Shown: piece after piece, positions 1-6,667 of the stretch
Numbering within the stretch: the stretch's first letter is position 1
How the letters are laid out: each line of letters begins with the position of its first letter
Source: Candidatus Hydrogenedens sp.
GTDB lineage: Bacteria > Hydrogenedentota > Hydrogenedentia > Hydrogenedentales > Hydrogenedentaceae
Direction of reading: 5' to 3'
DNA length: 10,000 nucleotides
Assembly: GCA_020216745.1 (NCBI GenBank)
Contig: JAIWNQ010000100.1
Coordinates: 1-10,000, forward strand
Notes under the pieces: generated by a model
What the model saw: only the letters and a program-made list of their open reading frames with translations
Databases searched by the model: none
Told to the model about the DNA's origin: nothing
Program-made: the position numbers and the translations under genes

Positions 1-417
1 AATTGGGCAGGAGTTTGCTTCTTATGTGGGTTAGGTACAATTTTAGGTTATATTGCAGTGATTTATGCAGGGGCAAATCCTATTATGATTGCTATGTGTT
101 TCGGTATTGTTGGATTTATGCTCTACGGTCCCGATAGTTTATTGACAGGAGCGGCAGCAGTTGCGGTTGCTGGTGAAGCCAATGCCGTCGCAATCACGGG
201 TATCATTAACGGAATTGGTAGTGTGGGACCTGTTATTCAGGAGTTGGTAATTGGTAAATTTATGAAAACTGCGGACCCGATGGTAGGTATAGCACGAACA
301 AATACGTTATGTCTCATTTTTAGTATAGCGTTGGCAGTTTCCACAGCCTTTCTTACCTGGTATCTCTATCATATTCATCAAAGAAATTCAGAAGACAACA
401 ATTCACCATCCTGCTAA
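1..417 (+). CDS. MFS transporter, organophosphate:phosphate antiporter (GlpT/UhpT/SLC37-like), C-terminal part
   Basis: The 5' end lies outside the window; the reading frame is open from base 1 and ends at TAA 415-417, leaving 138 residues. Four hydrophobic segments are visible (window residues about 4-23, 27-46, 64-86 and 102-124), matching the last four helices of a 12-helix MFS carrier. The stretch GFMLYGPDSLLTGAAA (38-53) followed by ITGIINGIGSVGPVIQE (65-81) is characteristic of the organophosphate:Pi antiporter branch, which exchanges sugar phosphates or glycerol-3-phosphate for inorganic phosphate at the inner membrane. The short hydrophilic tail (from about 125) is cytoplasmic. The substrate cannot be told from this part, because the phosphate-binding arginines lie in the missing N-terminal half. 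It converges with the isomerase-like gene, whose stop is only 21 bases away. An internal ATG at 58 is not the true start, since the frame continues upstream with transporter-like sequence. Confidence 0.85.
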   Translation, partial: NWAGVCFLCGLGTILGYIAVIYAGANPIMIAMCFGIVGFMLYGPDSLLTGAAAVAVAGEANAVAITGIINGIGSVGPVIQELVIGKFMKTADPMVGIARTNTLCLIFSIALAVSTAFLTWYLYHIHQRNSEDNNSPSC

Positions 418-438
418 ATATACTTTTTGTCACGGGAA

Positions 439-1347
439 TTATACTTTATTTGCTCCTTGAATAAACAAATCCATCCGACGTGACAATTCTTTTAAGTGAT
501 TTTCATCACCTTGAGGAAACTCTTCTGTAATCCACCCTTTATAACCGACCTCATGTAGAGCAGAACGTACCTCAGCGAAATCTACATCACCTTCGTAGGG
601 AAGTTTGCACCATTGATAACCGTTACGCTTAAAGTCTTTTATGTGTATTTTAACGATTCGTTCTCTCAGAGTACGTATCCAATCTTGTGGAAAGCCAAAG
701 ATAACAACATTTGCCATGTCAAAGTAAGCCCGAACAAAGGGACTATTTATTTCATCTATATACTGACGAAATTCCAGAGGACTGAGCAAAAATTTGTTCC
801 AGACATTTTCGACAGCAATGATAATTTTGTTTTCCTCAGCAATAGGAATAAGTTCGCGAATATTCTTTTGAGAGCGTTCCCATGCTTCTTGGTATCGAAC
901 CTGCTCATTGACAACCGCAGGAACAAGGAGTACTGTTTCTGCACCAACTTTTTTTGCCAACCCGATAGCCTGAATAATTCTTTTTTTCCCTTCTTCAACG
1001 ACTGAAGTATCAGGATGTGATAATGGCTTATCCCATCCACCATAAATAATGGAATGTATTTGCAATTGATTCTTCTGAGCAGATTCTAAAATTTTATTTA
1101 TTTCTCCATCGTCAGTAATGGGTGGAATTTCTATTCCATCAAACCCGCAGTCCTTTGCTAATTTACATCGTTCCATTTCGGATTTTTCTTTTGGTAGGTT
1201 ACCCCATTGTACCGCTTTCTTTAGTCGTGGGTATGTAATATTCTCTTTTGCGAATACCCCACCACTTTTTAATATCGCAGTTCCTAAAATGAGTGAACTA
1301 CTTGCATATAGAAAGCTACGACGAGAAACATCATAATTCTTTTTCAT
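439..1347 (-). CDS. Tat-exported sugar phosphate isomerase/epimerase-like TIM-barrel protein
   Basis: This 302-residue protein belongs to the xylose isomerase-like TIM barrel/AP endonuclease 2 superfamily. Residues 1-33 form a Tat signal: SRRSFLYA at 8-15 holds the twin arginines, then a hydrophobic stretch ends in VFA, with likely cleavage before KEN, so it should be exported folded, possibly with its metal. The barrel runs from about 42 to 295. Likely divalent-metal ligands sit at the expected strand ends: E180 (AVENVWN), D210 (YFDMAN), H235 (KIHIKDF) and E275 or E276 (ITEEFP). Family members isomerise or epimerise sugars and inositols, but many exported ones are uncharacterised, so the substrate is unknown. 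The start is set by the Tat signal and by AAGG (minus strand, 1357-1360) nine bases upstream of ATG. It is transcribed divergently from the PIG-L gene and convergently with the transporter. Confidence 0.88.
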   Translation of the reverse strand: MKKNYDVSRRSFLYASSSLILGTAILKSGGVFAKENITYPRLKKAVQWGNLPKEKSEMERCKLAKDCGFDGIEIPPITDDGEINKILESAQKNQLQIHSIIYGGWDKPLSHPDTSVVEEGKKRIIQAIGLAKKVGAETVLLVPAVVNEQVRYQEAWERSQKNIRELIPIAEENKIIIAVENVWNKFLLSPLEFRQYIDEINSPFVRAYFDMANVVIFGFPQDWIRTLRERIVKIHIKDFKRNGYQWCKLPYEGDVDFAEVRSALHEVGYKGWITEEFPQGDENHLKELSRRMDLFIQGANKV

Positions 1348-1530
1348 AGTTATTTTCCTTTTTTTATTAACTGAATAAGTTTATTTATATGATTTTTAAA
1401 TAATTGTTATGCTACTTTCAAATAACGACGAACATCAAGAGGTGCAATTAGCTTCGCAAGCCAAGTAAAATAATGGATGCGGTTGCGGAATGTGATTATC
1501 TAATTATCAACAAATAAGAAGGAAAATATT
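1348..1530. promoter_or_regulatory. Divergent intergenic region between the isomerase-like and PIG-L genes
   Basis: This AT-rich 183-bp spacer must carry promoters for two divergent genes. For the minus-strand gene, TTGAAA (complement of 1416-1421) lies about 16-17 bases before an AT-rich TTTAAA/TAAAAA block near 1395-1400, a weak sigma70-like pair. For the plus-strand gene no convincing pair was found; the clear element is the ribosome binding site AGAAGGA, ending about seven bases before ATG 1531. The region 1420-1490 is less AT-rich and contains no open frame of interest. Confidence 0.3.
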
Positions 1531-2397
1531 ATGCATACAGCGATGATTTTTTCTCCACATGCAGATGATGCATCAGCATTTTGTGGTGGAACATTAGCCA
1601 AGTGGAGTGCCAATGGATGGAACATTATCCTTGTTCGTGTTACAGATGATGCACGCGATTCGGTAGGGCTAACAATAGAAGAAACGGTTAAGCGAAATCG
1701 AGCGGAATTAGAGAAATCGTGTGAAATATTAGGTATCAAAGAAATTATAGATCTCAATTTCCCCACGGATACATTGGCAGATATTCCGTTGACTAAATTG
1801 CGAGAACGATTTGTATATTTGATGCGGAAATACAAACCGTATGCCATTTTCTCATTTGACCCGTATGCTCATTTTGAACCGAATATGGATCATGTGCGAG
1901 TTGCACGTGCAGTGGAAGAGGCGTTGTGGGTTTCCTGCTTTGATTTGCATCATCCAGAACATTTTAAGGAAGGTCTGGAACCTTTTTCTGTATGTGAACG
2001 TTGGTATTTTGCACGTAATTTAGAAAAGATTACATACGTAGAAAACATAACTGATTATTTTCCGCAGAAGGTACATGCTCTCTCCGCTCATGAAACGATG
2101 ATGCGTAATCTACTTCAATCGTTCCGTTTACAATTAAAAACATGGGGGTATCAAATTCCTCTAATTGAGGATGCTTTTTCAGGTGATTATACAGGATTAT
2201 TAGAGCAGGTTTTATATATGCAAGCATCAGGAATAGCGGAAGAATGTGGGATGCCCGAAGGAACATTAGCAGAACCTTTCAGAGTAGAACGCTTTGGCGA
2301 TATGGAGGCTTTCTTTCAGCAGATGGCAGAACCTATTGACGGTACGACACAAGGACCGAAACGTCCATTTTTAGATACATTTTGGAGCGAAGAATAA
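1531..2397 (+). CDS. PIG-L/LmbE-family N-acetyl-sugar deacetylase
   Basis: This 288-residue cytoplasmic protein (no signal peptide) belongs to the PIG-L family of zinc-dependent deacetylases, which remove acetyl groups from GlcNAc-linked substrates (GlcNAc-PI, MshB, BshB) or related amides. The metal motif is present as SPHADD (8-13), with H10 and D13 as likely ligands, followed by the family GGT turn at 19-21. Here HPDDE is replaced by HADDA. The second metal histidine is H121 in NMDHVRVARAV, and the family block RNRAELEKSCEILGI (55-69) is clear. HALSAHETM (182-190) matches the usual C-terminal family motif near the active site. A good Shine-Dalgarno (AGAAGGA) supports ATG 1531. The gene stands alone: a divergent neighbour upstream and a probable terminator just after its stop. 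The substrate is not deducible; thiol-cofactor synthesis or glycan turnover are both possible. Confidence 0.9.
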   Translation: MHTAMIFSPHADDASAFCGGTLAKWSANGWNIILVRVTDDARDSVGLTIEETVKRNRAELEKSCEILGIKEIIDLNFPTDTLADIPLTKLRERFVYLMRKYKPYAIFSFDPYAHFEPNMDHVRVARAVEEALWVSCFDLHHPEHFKEGLEPFSVCERWYFARNLEKITYVENITDYFPQKVHALSAHETMMRNLLQSFRLQLKTWGYQIPLIEDAFSGDYTGLLEQVLYMQASGIAEECGMPEGTLAEPFRVERFGDMEAFFQQMAEPIDGTTQGPKRPFLDTFWSEE

Positions 2398-2403
2398 ACG
2401 AGT

Positions 2404-2449
2404 GAGGCAGACTTTATTTATCCGATATAAAGGTTTTGTCTCTTTGTTT
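2404..2449 (+). terminator. Probable intrinsic terminator after the PIG-L gene
   Basis: The arm 2404-2411 (GAGGCAGA) pairs with 2435-2442 (TTTGTCTC) using two G-U pairs. The inner arm 2412-2417 (CTTTAT) pairs with 2427-2432 (ATAAAG), leaving a two-base bulge and a nine-base loop. A T-rich run TTTGTTTC follows from 2443. It begins seven bases after the TAA of the deacetylase gene. The stem is only moderately GC-rich, so efficiency is uncertain. Confidence 0.5.
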
Positions 2450-2509
2450 CTATGTTATTTCGTTTTTCTAATATTACAATATCGGTTTTTATAAAATAGA
2501 GAATATTTG

Positions 2510-2515
2510 TATAAT
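2510..2515 (+). promoter_or_regulatory. Candidate -10 box for the Ig-like surface protein gene
   Basis: A perfect TATAAT lies 35 bases before the ATG of the following gene, in a very AT-rich stretch. No good -35 is seen at the right distance; the best is a T-rich TTTTTA near 2486-2491. The assignment rests on the -10 match and position only. Confidence 0.35.
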
Positions 2516-2550
2516 TTAATTTCACAATAAAAAGATAGGTAAATAATAAG

Positions 2551-4143
2551 ATGCAACGATTTTTAGTCTCATCTGTAGTGACATTTGCTCTTTGTATTGC
2601 TCCTTTAACACCATCATACTCACAAACCCAAAACCCAGTGATTCATGAAGCCAACACGAATCCGTTAGGAATTCATTTGTCAAGACAGGTTCCACGGGAA
2701 TATACACCAGGCTCACCGTTAGAGATTGTATTGACAATATATTGCGATGCACCTGACCCAAATTATCCTGTCACTGCGGTTGGTTTATATGAGTCTATAC
2801 CTGCGGAGTGGACATTTACATCTATGCGTGGGGTTACGACAGAACCGCCACCTATAGCACCTTCGCCTGGAACCCAAGGCACATTACAATTTGCATGGAT
2901 TACGCCTCCTAATTTTCCATGTACTTTTGCGTATACCGTTCAGGTACCTGAGAATATGGCAGGAGTAAAAACATTCTCTGGACAGGTCGAGTATCGAACG
3001 AACGGGCCCCGTTTAGTATCTCCACCTGAGATTACTCAAATTAACGGGATTGACCGTATCCCGCCAGAGATTACTTTGTTGGGTGATAATCCCATGACTA
3101 TTTATCAAGGGAGCGATTACATAGAACCTGGCTGGAAAGCGAAAGATAATGCAGATGGGGATGTAACGGACCGTGTCCAGGTTAGTGGCAATGTCAATGT
3201 AAACCAGCCTGGTGAATATACTTTAACCTATACAGTTCGGGATAATGCTGGGAATAATGCTTCTGCAAGTCGAGTTGTCCGTGTTTTAGAGAAAAATGTA
3301 ACACCAACATCAGCAACGGGAACCGTCCCAATTAGCCCTGGACCTGCGGTGTTACCACCACCTGTAACTACAACTCGCCCAACAAGGCCTGCTCAAACAG
3401 CGATGAAACAACCTACAACTTCGTCAACATCTGCGACATCACCTACATCCATTCCATCAACGAGCACACCGAGGCCAGAAGAAGTAACGTTCCCGCGTCC
3501 TGATATGCATATGCCTCCTAATATTCCAAATATCCCAAACATCCCGAAGGATGCTAAACCTCAGGGGATAGCAAGTGGACAACCGTTAAAACCGTTCGAT
3601 TTGCCGAAGGAAATTAAGGGTGGTTTGAGACCTCCTCCTTCACATGAGGGTAATCGAACATTGTATGAACGGACAAAGCAGTCTGGACAAACTGTTGTAC
3701 AACAGATAACCCCGCCGAGCACCACAAAGACTAATGTTGCAAAAACTACTGAGGTAACAGAAACAACACCAGCAATAACACCAAAACCACCTGTTGAACC
3801 TTTACAGGAGAGTAAAAAACAGGAAGAGGTTATGAGTCCCGCAGAAAAAAGAGTAGAACCTTCAACAACTTCTTTGGCTACTGCTGAAAACACAAAGCCT
3901 CTGGAACCAGCCTCAATCGATACTGGAGGGAAACCAGGTCTACCTTCTTATCTTGCCCAGTTGAAAAACTGGTGGGCTGAAAGGACACAGGCAGAACGTC
4001 GTAATTTAATGGGTATGTTTATATTATTCGGGTTACTAACCTTGCTATGTGTTATAACGGGCAGAACTGCTTACCAAGGTATTACTCCACAACCACGTAA
4101 AAAGGTAGCTAATACTATATCAGGGGATACCTCAGAAAAATAG
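2551..4143 (+). CDS. Secreted, membrane-anchored protein with DUF5011/HYR-like Ig domain and Pro/Thr-rich stalk
   Basis: This 530-residue protein has a Sec signal at 1-24 (hydrophobic core about 4-19, SYS before QTQ). Residues 38-165 form a beta-rich domain of unknown family with VPREYTPGSPLEI and IPAEWTFTSMRG blocks, resembling repeats that carry protein-protein contacts on cell surfaces. Residues 169-247 are an Ig-like DUF5011/HYR-type domain, with the hallmark PPEITLLGDNP start, a GSDYIEPGW...AKDNADGDVT core and NQPGEYTLTYTVRDNAGN end. Residues 250-460 are Pro/Thr/Ser-rich, low-complexity and probably extended, with an NIP triple repeat at 324-332. A transmembrane helix lies at about 487-503, followed by a short basic cytoplasmic tail. 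No enzyme motif is visible. Function is likely surface adhesion or scaffolding, but that is inference. It starts 153 bases after the PIG-L gene with a weak AGG at 2537-2539. Confidence 0.82.
   Translation: MQRFLVSSVVTFALCIAPLTPSYSQTQNPVIHEANTNPLGIHLSRQVPREYTPGSPLEIVLTIYCDAPDPNYPVTAVGLYESIPAEWTFTSMRGVTTEPPPIAPSPGTQGTLQFAWITPPNFPCTFAYTVQVPENMAGVKTFSGQVEYRTNGPRLVSPPEITQINGIDRIPPEITLLGDNPMTIYQGSDYIEPGWKAKDNADGDVTDRVQVSGNVNVNQPGEYTLTYTVRDNAGNNASASRVVRVLEKNVTPTSATGTVPISPGPAVLPPPVTTTRPTRPAQTAMKQPTTSSTSATSPTSIPSTSTPRPEEVTFPRPDMHMPPNIPNIPNIPKDAKPQGIASGQPLKPFDLPKEIKGGLRPPPSHEGNRTLYERTKQSGQTVVQQITPPSTTKTNVAKTTEVTETTPAITPKPPVEPLQESKKQEEVMSPAEKRVEPSTTSLATAENTKPLEPASIDTGGKPGLPSYLAQLKNWWAERTQAERRNLMGMFILFGLLTLLCVITGRTAYQGITPQPRKKVANTISGDTSEK
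3520..3546 (+). repeat. Short in-frame tandem repeat, three Asn-Ile-Pro units
   Basis: Three consecutive nine-base units encode NIP-NIP-NIP in the Pro-rich stalk of the surface protein. The units differ at third codon positions (ATT/ATC, AAT/AAC, CCA/CCG), so the protein repeat is older than any recent slippage. Confidence 0.7.
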
Positions 4144-4148
4144 TGTGT

Positions 4149-4178
4149 TTAACTTCGTTTTTACCAATATGTTAAAAT
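4149..4178 (+). promoter_or_regulatory. Candidate promoter for ispG
   Basis: TTAACT (4149-4154), 18 bases, then TAAAAT (4173-4178) is a plausible sigma70-like pair in the 92-bp gap before ispG. Each box departs from consensus in one or two places, so this is tentative. No terminator for the preceding gene was found here, so read-through is also possible. Confidence 0.25.
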
Positions 4179-4235
4179 CAATAAGTTATCGTTTCTGGCA
4201 ACGTTGATGAAGGTTAAGTATCCAAAAACAACATT

Positions 4236-5477
4236 ATGAGAAATATTATTCATACACGAAAACCAACACATCCTGTGAAAGTTCGAAATTGCGTAATTGG
4301 AGGAGGTGCGAATGTAGCCATTCAGGCGATGACTAATACAAACACTGAGGATGTGGAAGCCACTGCAAACCAGGTTGCTGAACTTTTCATCGCAGGTGCT
4401 GAGATGGTTCGTATCACGGTGAACACACCGAAGTCTGCGAAATGTGTTCCCGAGATACGGAAACGATTAGAAGATATGGGGTTAGATGTACCACTTATTG
4501 GTGATTTTCATTATAATGGGCATTTATTATTATCAAAGTATCCAGCCTGTGCGGAGGCATTAGATAAATACCGTATCAATCCAGGGAATGTTGGTGTAAA
4601 AGATAAAAAGAGTATTCACTTTTCACAGATTTGCAGTATTGCAAAAGATTTTAATAAGCCGATTCGAATTGGTGTTAACATAGGTTCATTAGACCCAGAA
4701 TTGGTATCCCAGAAGATGGAAGCAAACGCAAAATCAGAATCGCCTATCACGAGTGAAGAAATTTACGATGAGTGTATGGTTCTATCAGCCCTAAATTCAG
4801 TAGAAGAAGCACTTAATTTGGGACTTGCACAGGAACAAATTGTTATTTCTTGTAAAAGCAGTTCACCGTTACAGTTAATACGGGTGTATCGTTCCCTTTC
4901 GGAACGGACGCGTCAGCCACTGCACCTGGGTTTAACTGAAGCAGGGGCAGGTATACGAGGTATTGTTTGGTCTGCCACAGCAATGGGATTATTACTTTCA
5001 GAGGGGATAGGAGATACGATACGGGTTAGTTTAACACCAACACCAGACAGTGACCGAAGAGAAGAGGTGTATGTGGCACAAGAAATCCTACAATCATTGG
5101 GGATTCGCCAATTTGCCCCACAGATTATTTCGTGTCCAGGATGTGGGAGAACTTCCAGTATGGTATTTCAGGAAATTGCGGAAATAGTTCGTGATTATGT
5201 ACGTAAACAACTCCCTCTGTGGCGTAAACAATTTCCTGGGGTGGAAAAGATGAATATAGCAGTTATGGGGTGTGTTGTTAATGGACCTGGGGAATCGCGC
5301 TTTGCAAATATTGGAATAAGTCTTCCTGGTAATGGCGAGCATCCACAATGCCCTCTCTACATCGATGGGAAAAAGGTGGCAACCCTTACGGGTACTGCTC
5401 AAGAGCTTGCATGCCAATTCATTACATATATCGAAGACTATGTTAAAACTTCTTATTCCAACAAAAGCAGGGGGTGA
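4236..5477 (+). CDS. ispG: 4-hydroxy-3-methylbut-2-enyl diphosphate synthase (MEP pathway)
   Basis: This 413-residue cytoplasmic [4Fe-4S] enzyme reduces methylerythritol cyclodiphosphate to HMBPP, the penultimate step of the MEP isoprenoid pathway. The N-terminal TIM barrel carries AIQAMTNTNTEDVEAT (28-43), RINPGNVG (113-120) and RIGVNIGSLD (144-153). LHLGLTEAG (229-237) and LLLSEGIGDTIRVSL (252-266) follow. The C-terminal domain has the cluster cysteines C300 and C303 (CPGCGR) and C346, with E353, in GCVVNGPGE (345-353). Every catalytic motif is intact. At 413 residues it is longer than the about 372-residue E. coli form and lines up from memory with the alphaproteobacterial-type sequence (DFHYNGHLLL, CPGCGRTSS). 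It is far shorter than plant-type forms with an inserted domain. ATG 4236 is the first possible start, as an in-frame stop lies at 4215-4217; no good ribosome binding site precedes it (AAGG at 4210-4213 is too far). Confidence 0.96.
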   Translation: MRNIIHTRKPTHPVKVRNCVIGGGANVAIQAMTNTNTEDVEATANQVAELFIAGAEMVRITVNTPKSAKCVPEIRKRLEDMGLDVPLIGDFHYNGHLLLSKYPACAEALDKYRINPGNVGVKDKKSIHFSQICSIAKDFNKPIRIGVNIGSLDPELVSQKMEANAKSESPITSEEIYDECMVLSALNSVEEALNLGLAQEQIVISCKSSSPLQLIRVYRSLSERTRQPLHLGLTEAGAGIRGIVWSATAMGLLLSEGIGDTIRVSLTPTPDSDRREEVYVAQEILQSLGIRQFAPQIISCPGCGRTSSMVFQEIAEIVRDYVRKQLPLWRKQFPGVEKMNIAVMGCVVNGPGESRFANIGISLPGNGEHPQCPLYIDGKKVATLTGTAQELACQFITYIEDYVKTSYSNKSRG

Positions 5478-5499
5478 ATATTACCGAAGAAACCTTGTT

Positions 5500-6492
5500 T
5501 TACTCTGTTGACAACTCTCTGATACGTTGATAGACATAGTCATAAATGGCTTTAACTTCGCCGATGGTGAAAGGTGGGTCAATATGATGGTTTGTGCAAA
5601 ACAATAAACCGCCATCTTTGAACGTTGTTAATATATGATTCACTTCTGTCTGTAATTCAAAATAATCTTTGGAATTATTTGTAGATGGTATCTCTAATCC
5701 ACCCATAAAGATATACTTATTTGAATATTTTCTTTTTTGCTCTTCTAACGATATATTTTCAGAGGTACTCAATGGATGAACGACATCATATCTTAAATCA
5801 GCAATTGCTTCTAAAATATCTGTGATGCTCCCTGTGCTATGAAGGCTGATGAAAGCATTTCGTTTTTTGATAGTCTCAGTAAATTTCTTATGGTAAGGAT
5901 AGATAAATTGTTCCCAAATATCACTGCCGAACATTATATTTTTATTTAAAGTCCAGTTTTCTGAGACGTGAATCATATCAATACCTAAGTCCAAGCAGTT
6001 CATAGAAAATGTAATATTCCACTTTAATAGTCGATTATATAGTTCGGTAATTTCATCTGGTGTTTCAATCATATTCGTTACTTGTCCATGGGGGGAAAAA
6101 TAATTACAGAAAAAGTTGAAAAATCCTGATACATGAACATAAGTAAAACGGTCTCGACCCTCTTTATGGTGTTGAATTTGGCGAATTAATTCTTGATAGG
6201 CATCTGTATCATCAGGGTCGTGTATAGGCAGGTCTAAAATATCAATAGGAGCTGGAACTTTGTCTTGTTGCGTTAGAAATTGAAGTAGCTCGTTTTCTTC
6301 TTGCTTTTTAAATACAGGTGGTCCGCCAGAAAGATAGGCAAAATCAAACTCGTAATGGTCCTCAAAATTTTCAACTGAACTGAACACTTGATTTATTTCA
6401 TCTTCAAATTTTTCTCCAATCCATGCAGAAATAGGTATTCGGTCAGGCTTTTTATGTTTTATCACTGCAATTACTCTTTCCCTCGGTTTCAC
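5500..6492 (-). CDS. Uroporphyrinogen decarboxylase-superfamily protein (MtaA/CmuA-like methyltransferase group)
   Basis: This 330-residue protein belongs to the URO-D fold family, which includes haem-pathway UroD and corrinoid- or methylthiol-linked methyltransferases. The opening block MKPRERVIAVIKHKKPDRIP (1-20) is diagnostic of the methyltransferase-like branch, not of true HemE. Other landmarks are IDMIHVSENW (171-180), HSTGSITDILEAI (218-230), DVVHP (236-240), MGGLE (263-267) and NHHIDPP (301-307). The HxC zinc motif of MtaA-type enzymes appears here as HST, so the usual cysteine ligand is absent. No corrinoid protein or partner methyltransferase lies nearby, so the substrate is unknown. 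The start codon is GTG at 6490-6492 (complement CAC), backed by a strong AGGAAGGA nine bases upstream. No ATG fits in frame nearby. It converges with ispG, leaving 22 bases between stops. Confidence 0.85.
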   Translation of the reverse strand: MKPRERVIAVIKHKKPDRIPISAWIGEKFEDEINQVFSSVENFEDHYEFDFAYLSGGPPVFKKQEENELLQFLTQQDKVPAPIDILDLPIHDPDDTDAYQELIRQIQHHKEGRDRFTYVHVSGFFNFFCNYFSPHGQVTNMIETPDEITELYNRLLKWNITFSMNCLDLGIDMIHVSENWTLNKNIMFGSDIWEQFIYPYHKKFTETIKKRNAFISLHSTGSITDILEAIADLRYDVVHPLSTSENISLEEQKRKYSNKYIFMGGLEIPSTNNSKDYFELQTEVNHILTTFKDGGLLFCTNHHIDPPFTIGEVKAIYDYVYQRIRELSTE

Positions 6493-6522
6493 CCTATGTG
6501 TTCCTTCCTTTATTTTCTCTAT

Positions 6523-6528
6523 ATTATA
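6523..6528 (-). promoter_or_regulatory. Candidate -10 box for the URO-D-like gene
   Basis: The minus strand reads TATAAT here, about 30 bases upstream of the GTG start and upstream of its Shine-Dalgarno. No matching -35 (best CAAAAA-like) was found, so only the -10 is called. Confidence 0.4.
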
Positions 6529-6581
6529 ACGAAAATAGATATGTATTTTTGTGTAGTGTTATAAAAATTGAAAACATGAGA

Positions 6582-6611
6582 TTGTTATCGGAAACAGGAA
6601 ATAAATACAAT
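6582..6611 (+). promoter_or_regulatory. Candidate promoter for the membrane protein gene
   Basis: TTGTTA (6582-6587), an 18-base spacer and TACAAT (6606-6611) form a fair sigma70 pair, about 56 bases before ATG 6668. It lies in the same 175-bp divergent spacer as the minus-strand -10 box. Confidence 0.35.
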
Positions 6612-6667
6612 ATTACCTGGTTAAAATGTATTTATATCAACACAAACATTGTTAATTACAGGGTTCC

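Noticed and set aside
613..1043. Open frames on both strands (613-1005 plus, 756-1043 minus) within the isomerase-like gene
   Set aside because: They lie inside a gene with intact catalytic motifs, have no family resemblance and no ribosome binding sites; they are frame shadows.
3561..3893. 110-residue minus-strand open frame opposite the Pro/Thr-rich stalk
   Set aside because: Its Val/Gly/Cys-rich composition is what the reverse strand of Pro/Thr codons gives; no other coding signal.
4199..4206. CAACGTTG palindrome upstream of ispG
   Set aside because: Only eight bases, single copy, no association with a promoter box; expected by chance.
5094..5417. 107-residue minus-strand open frame opposite the end of ispG
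   Set aside because: It is antisense to the conserved cluster-binding domain and has no recognisable motif.
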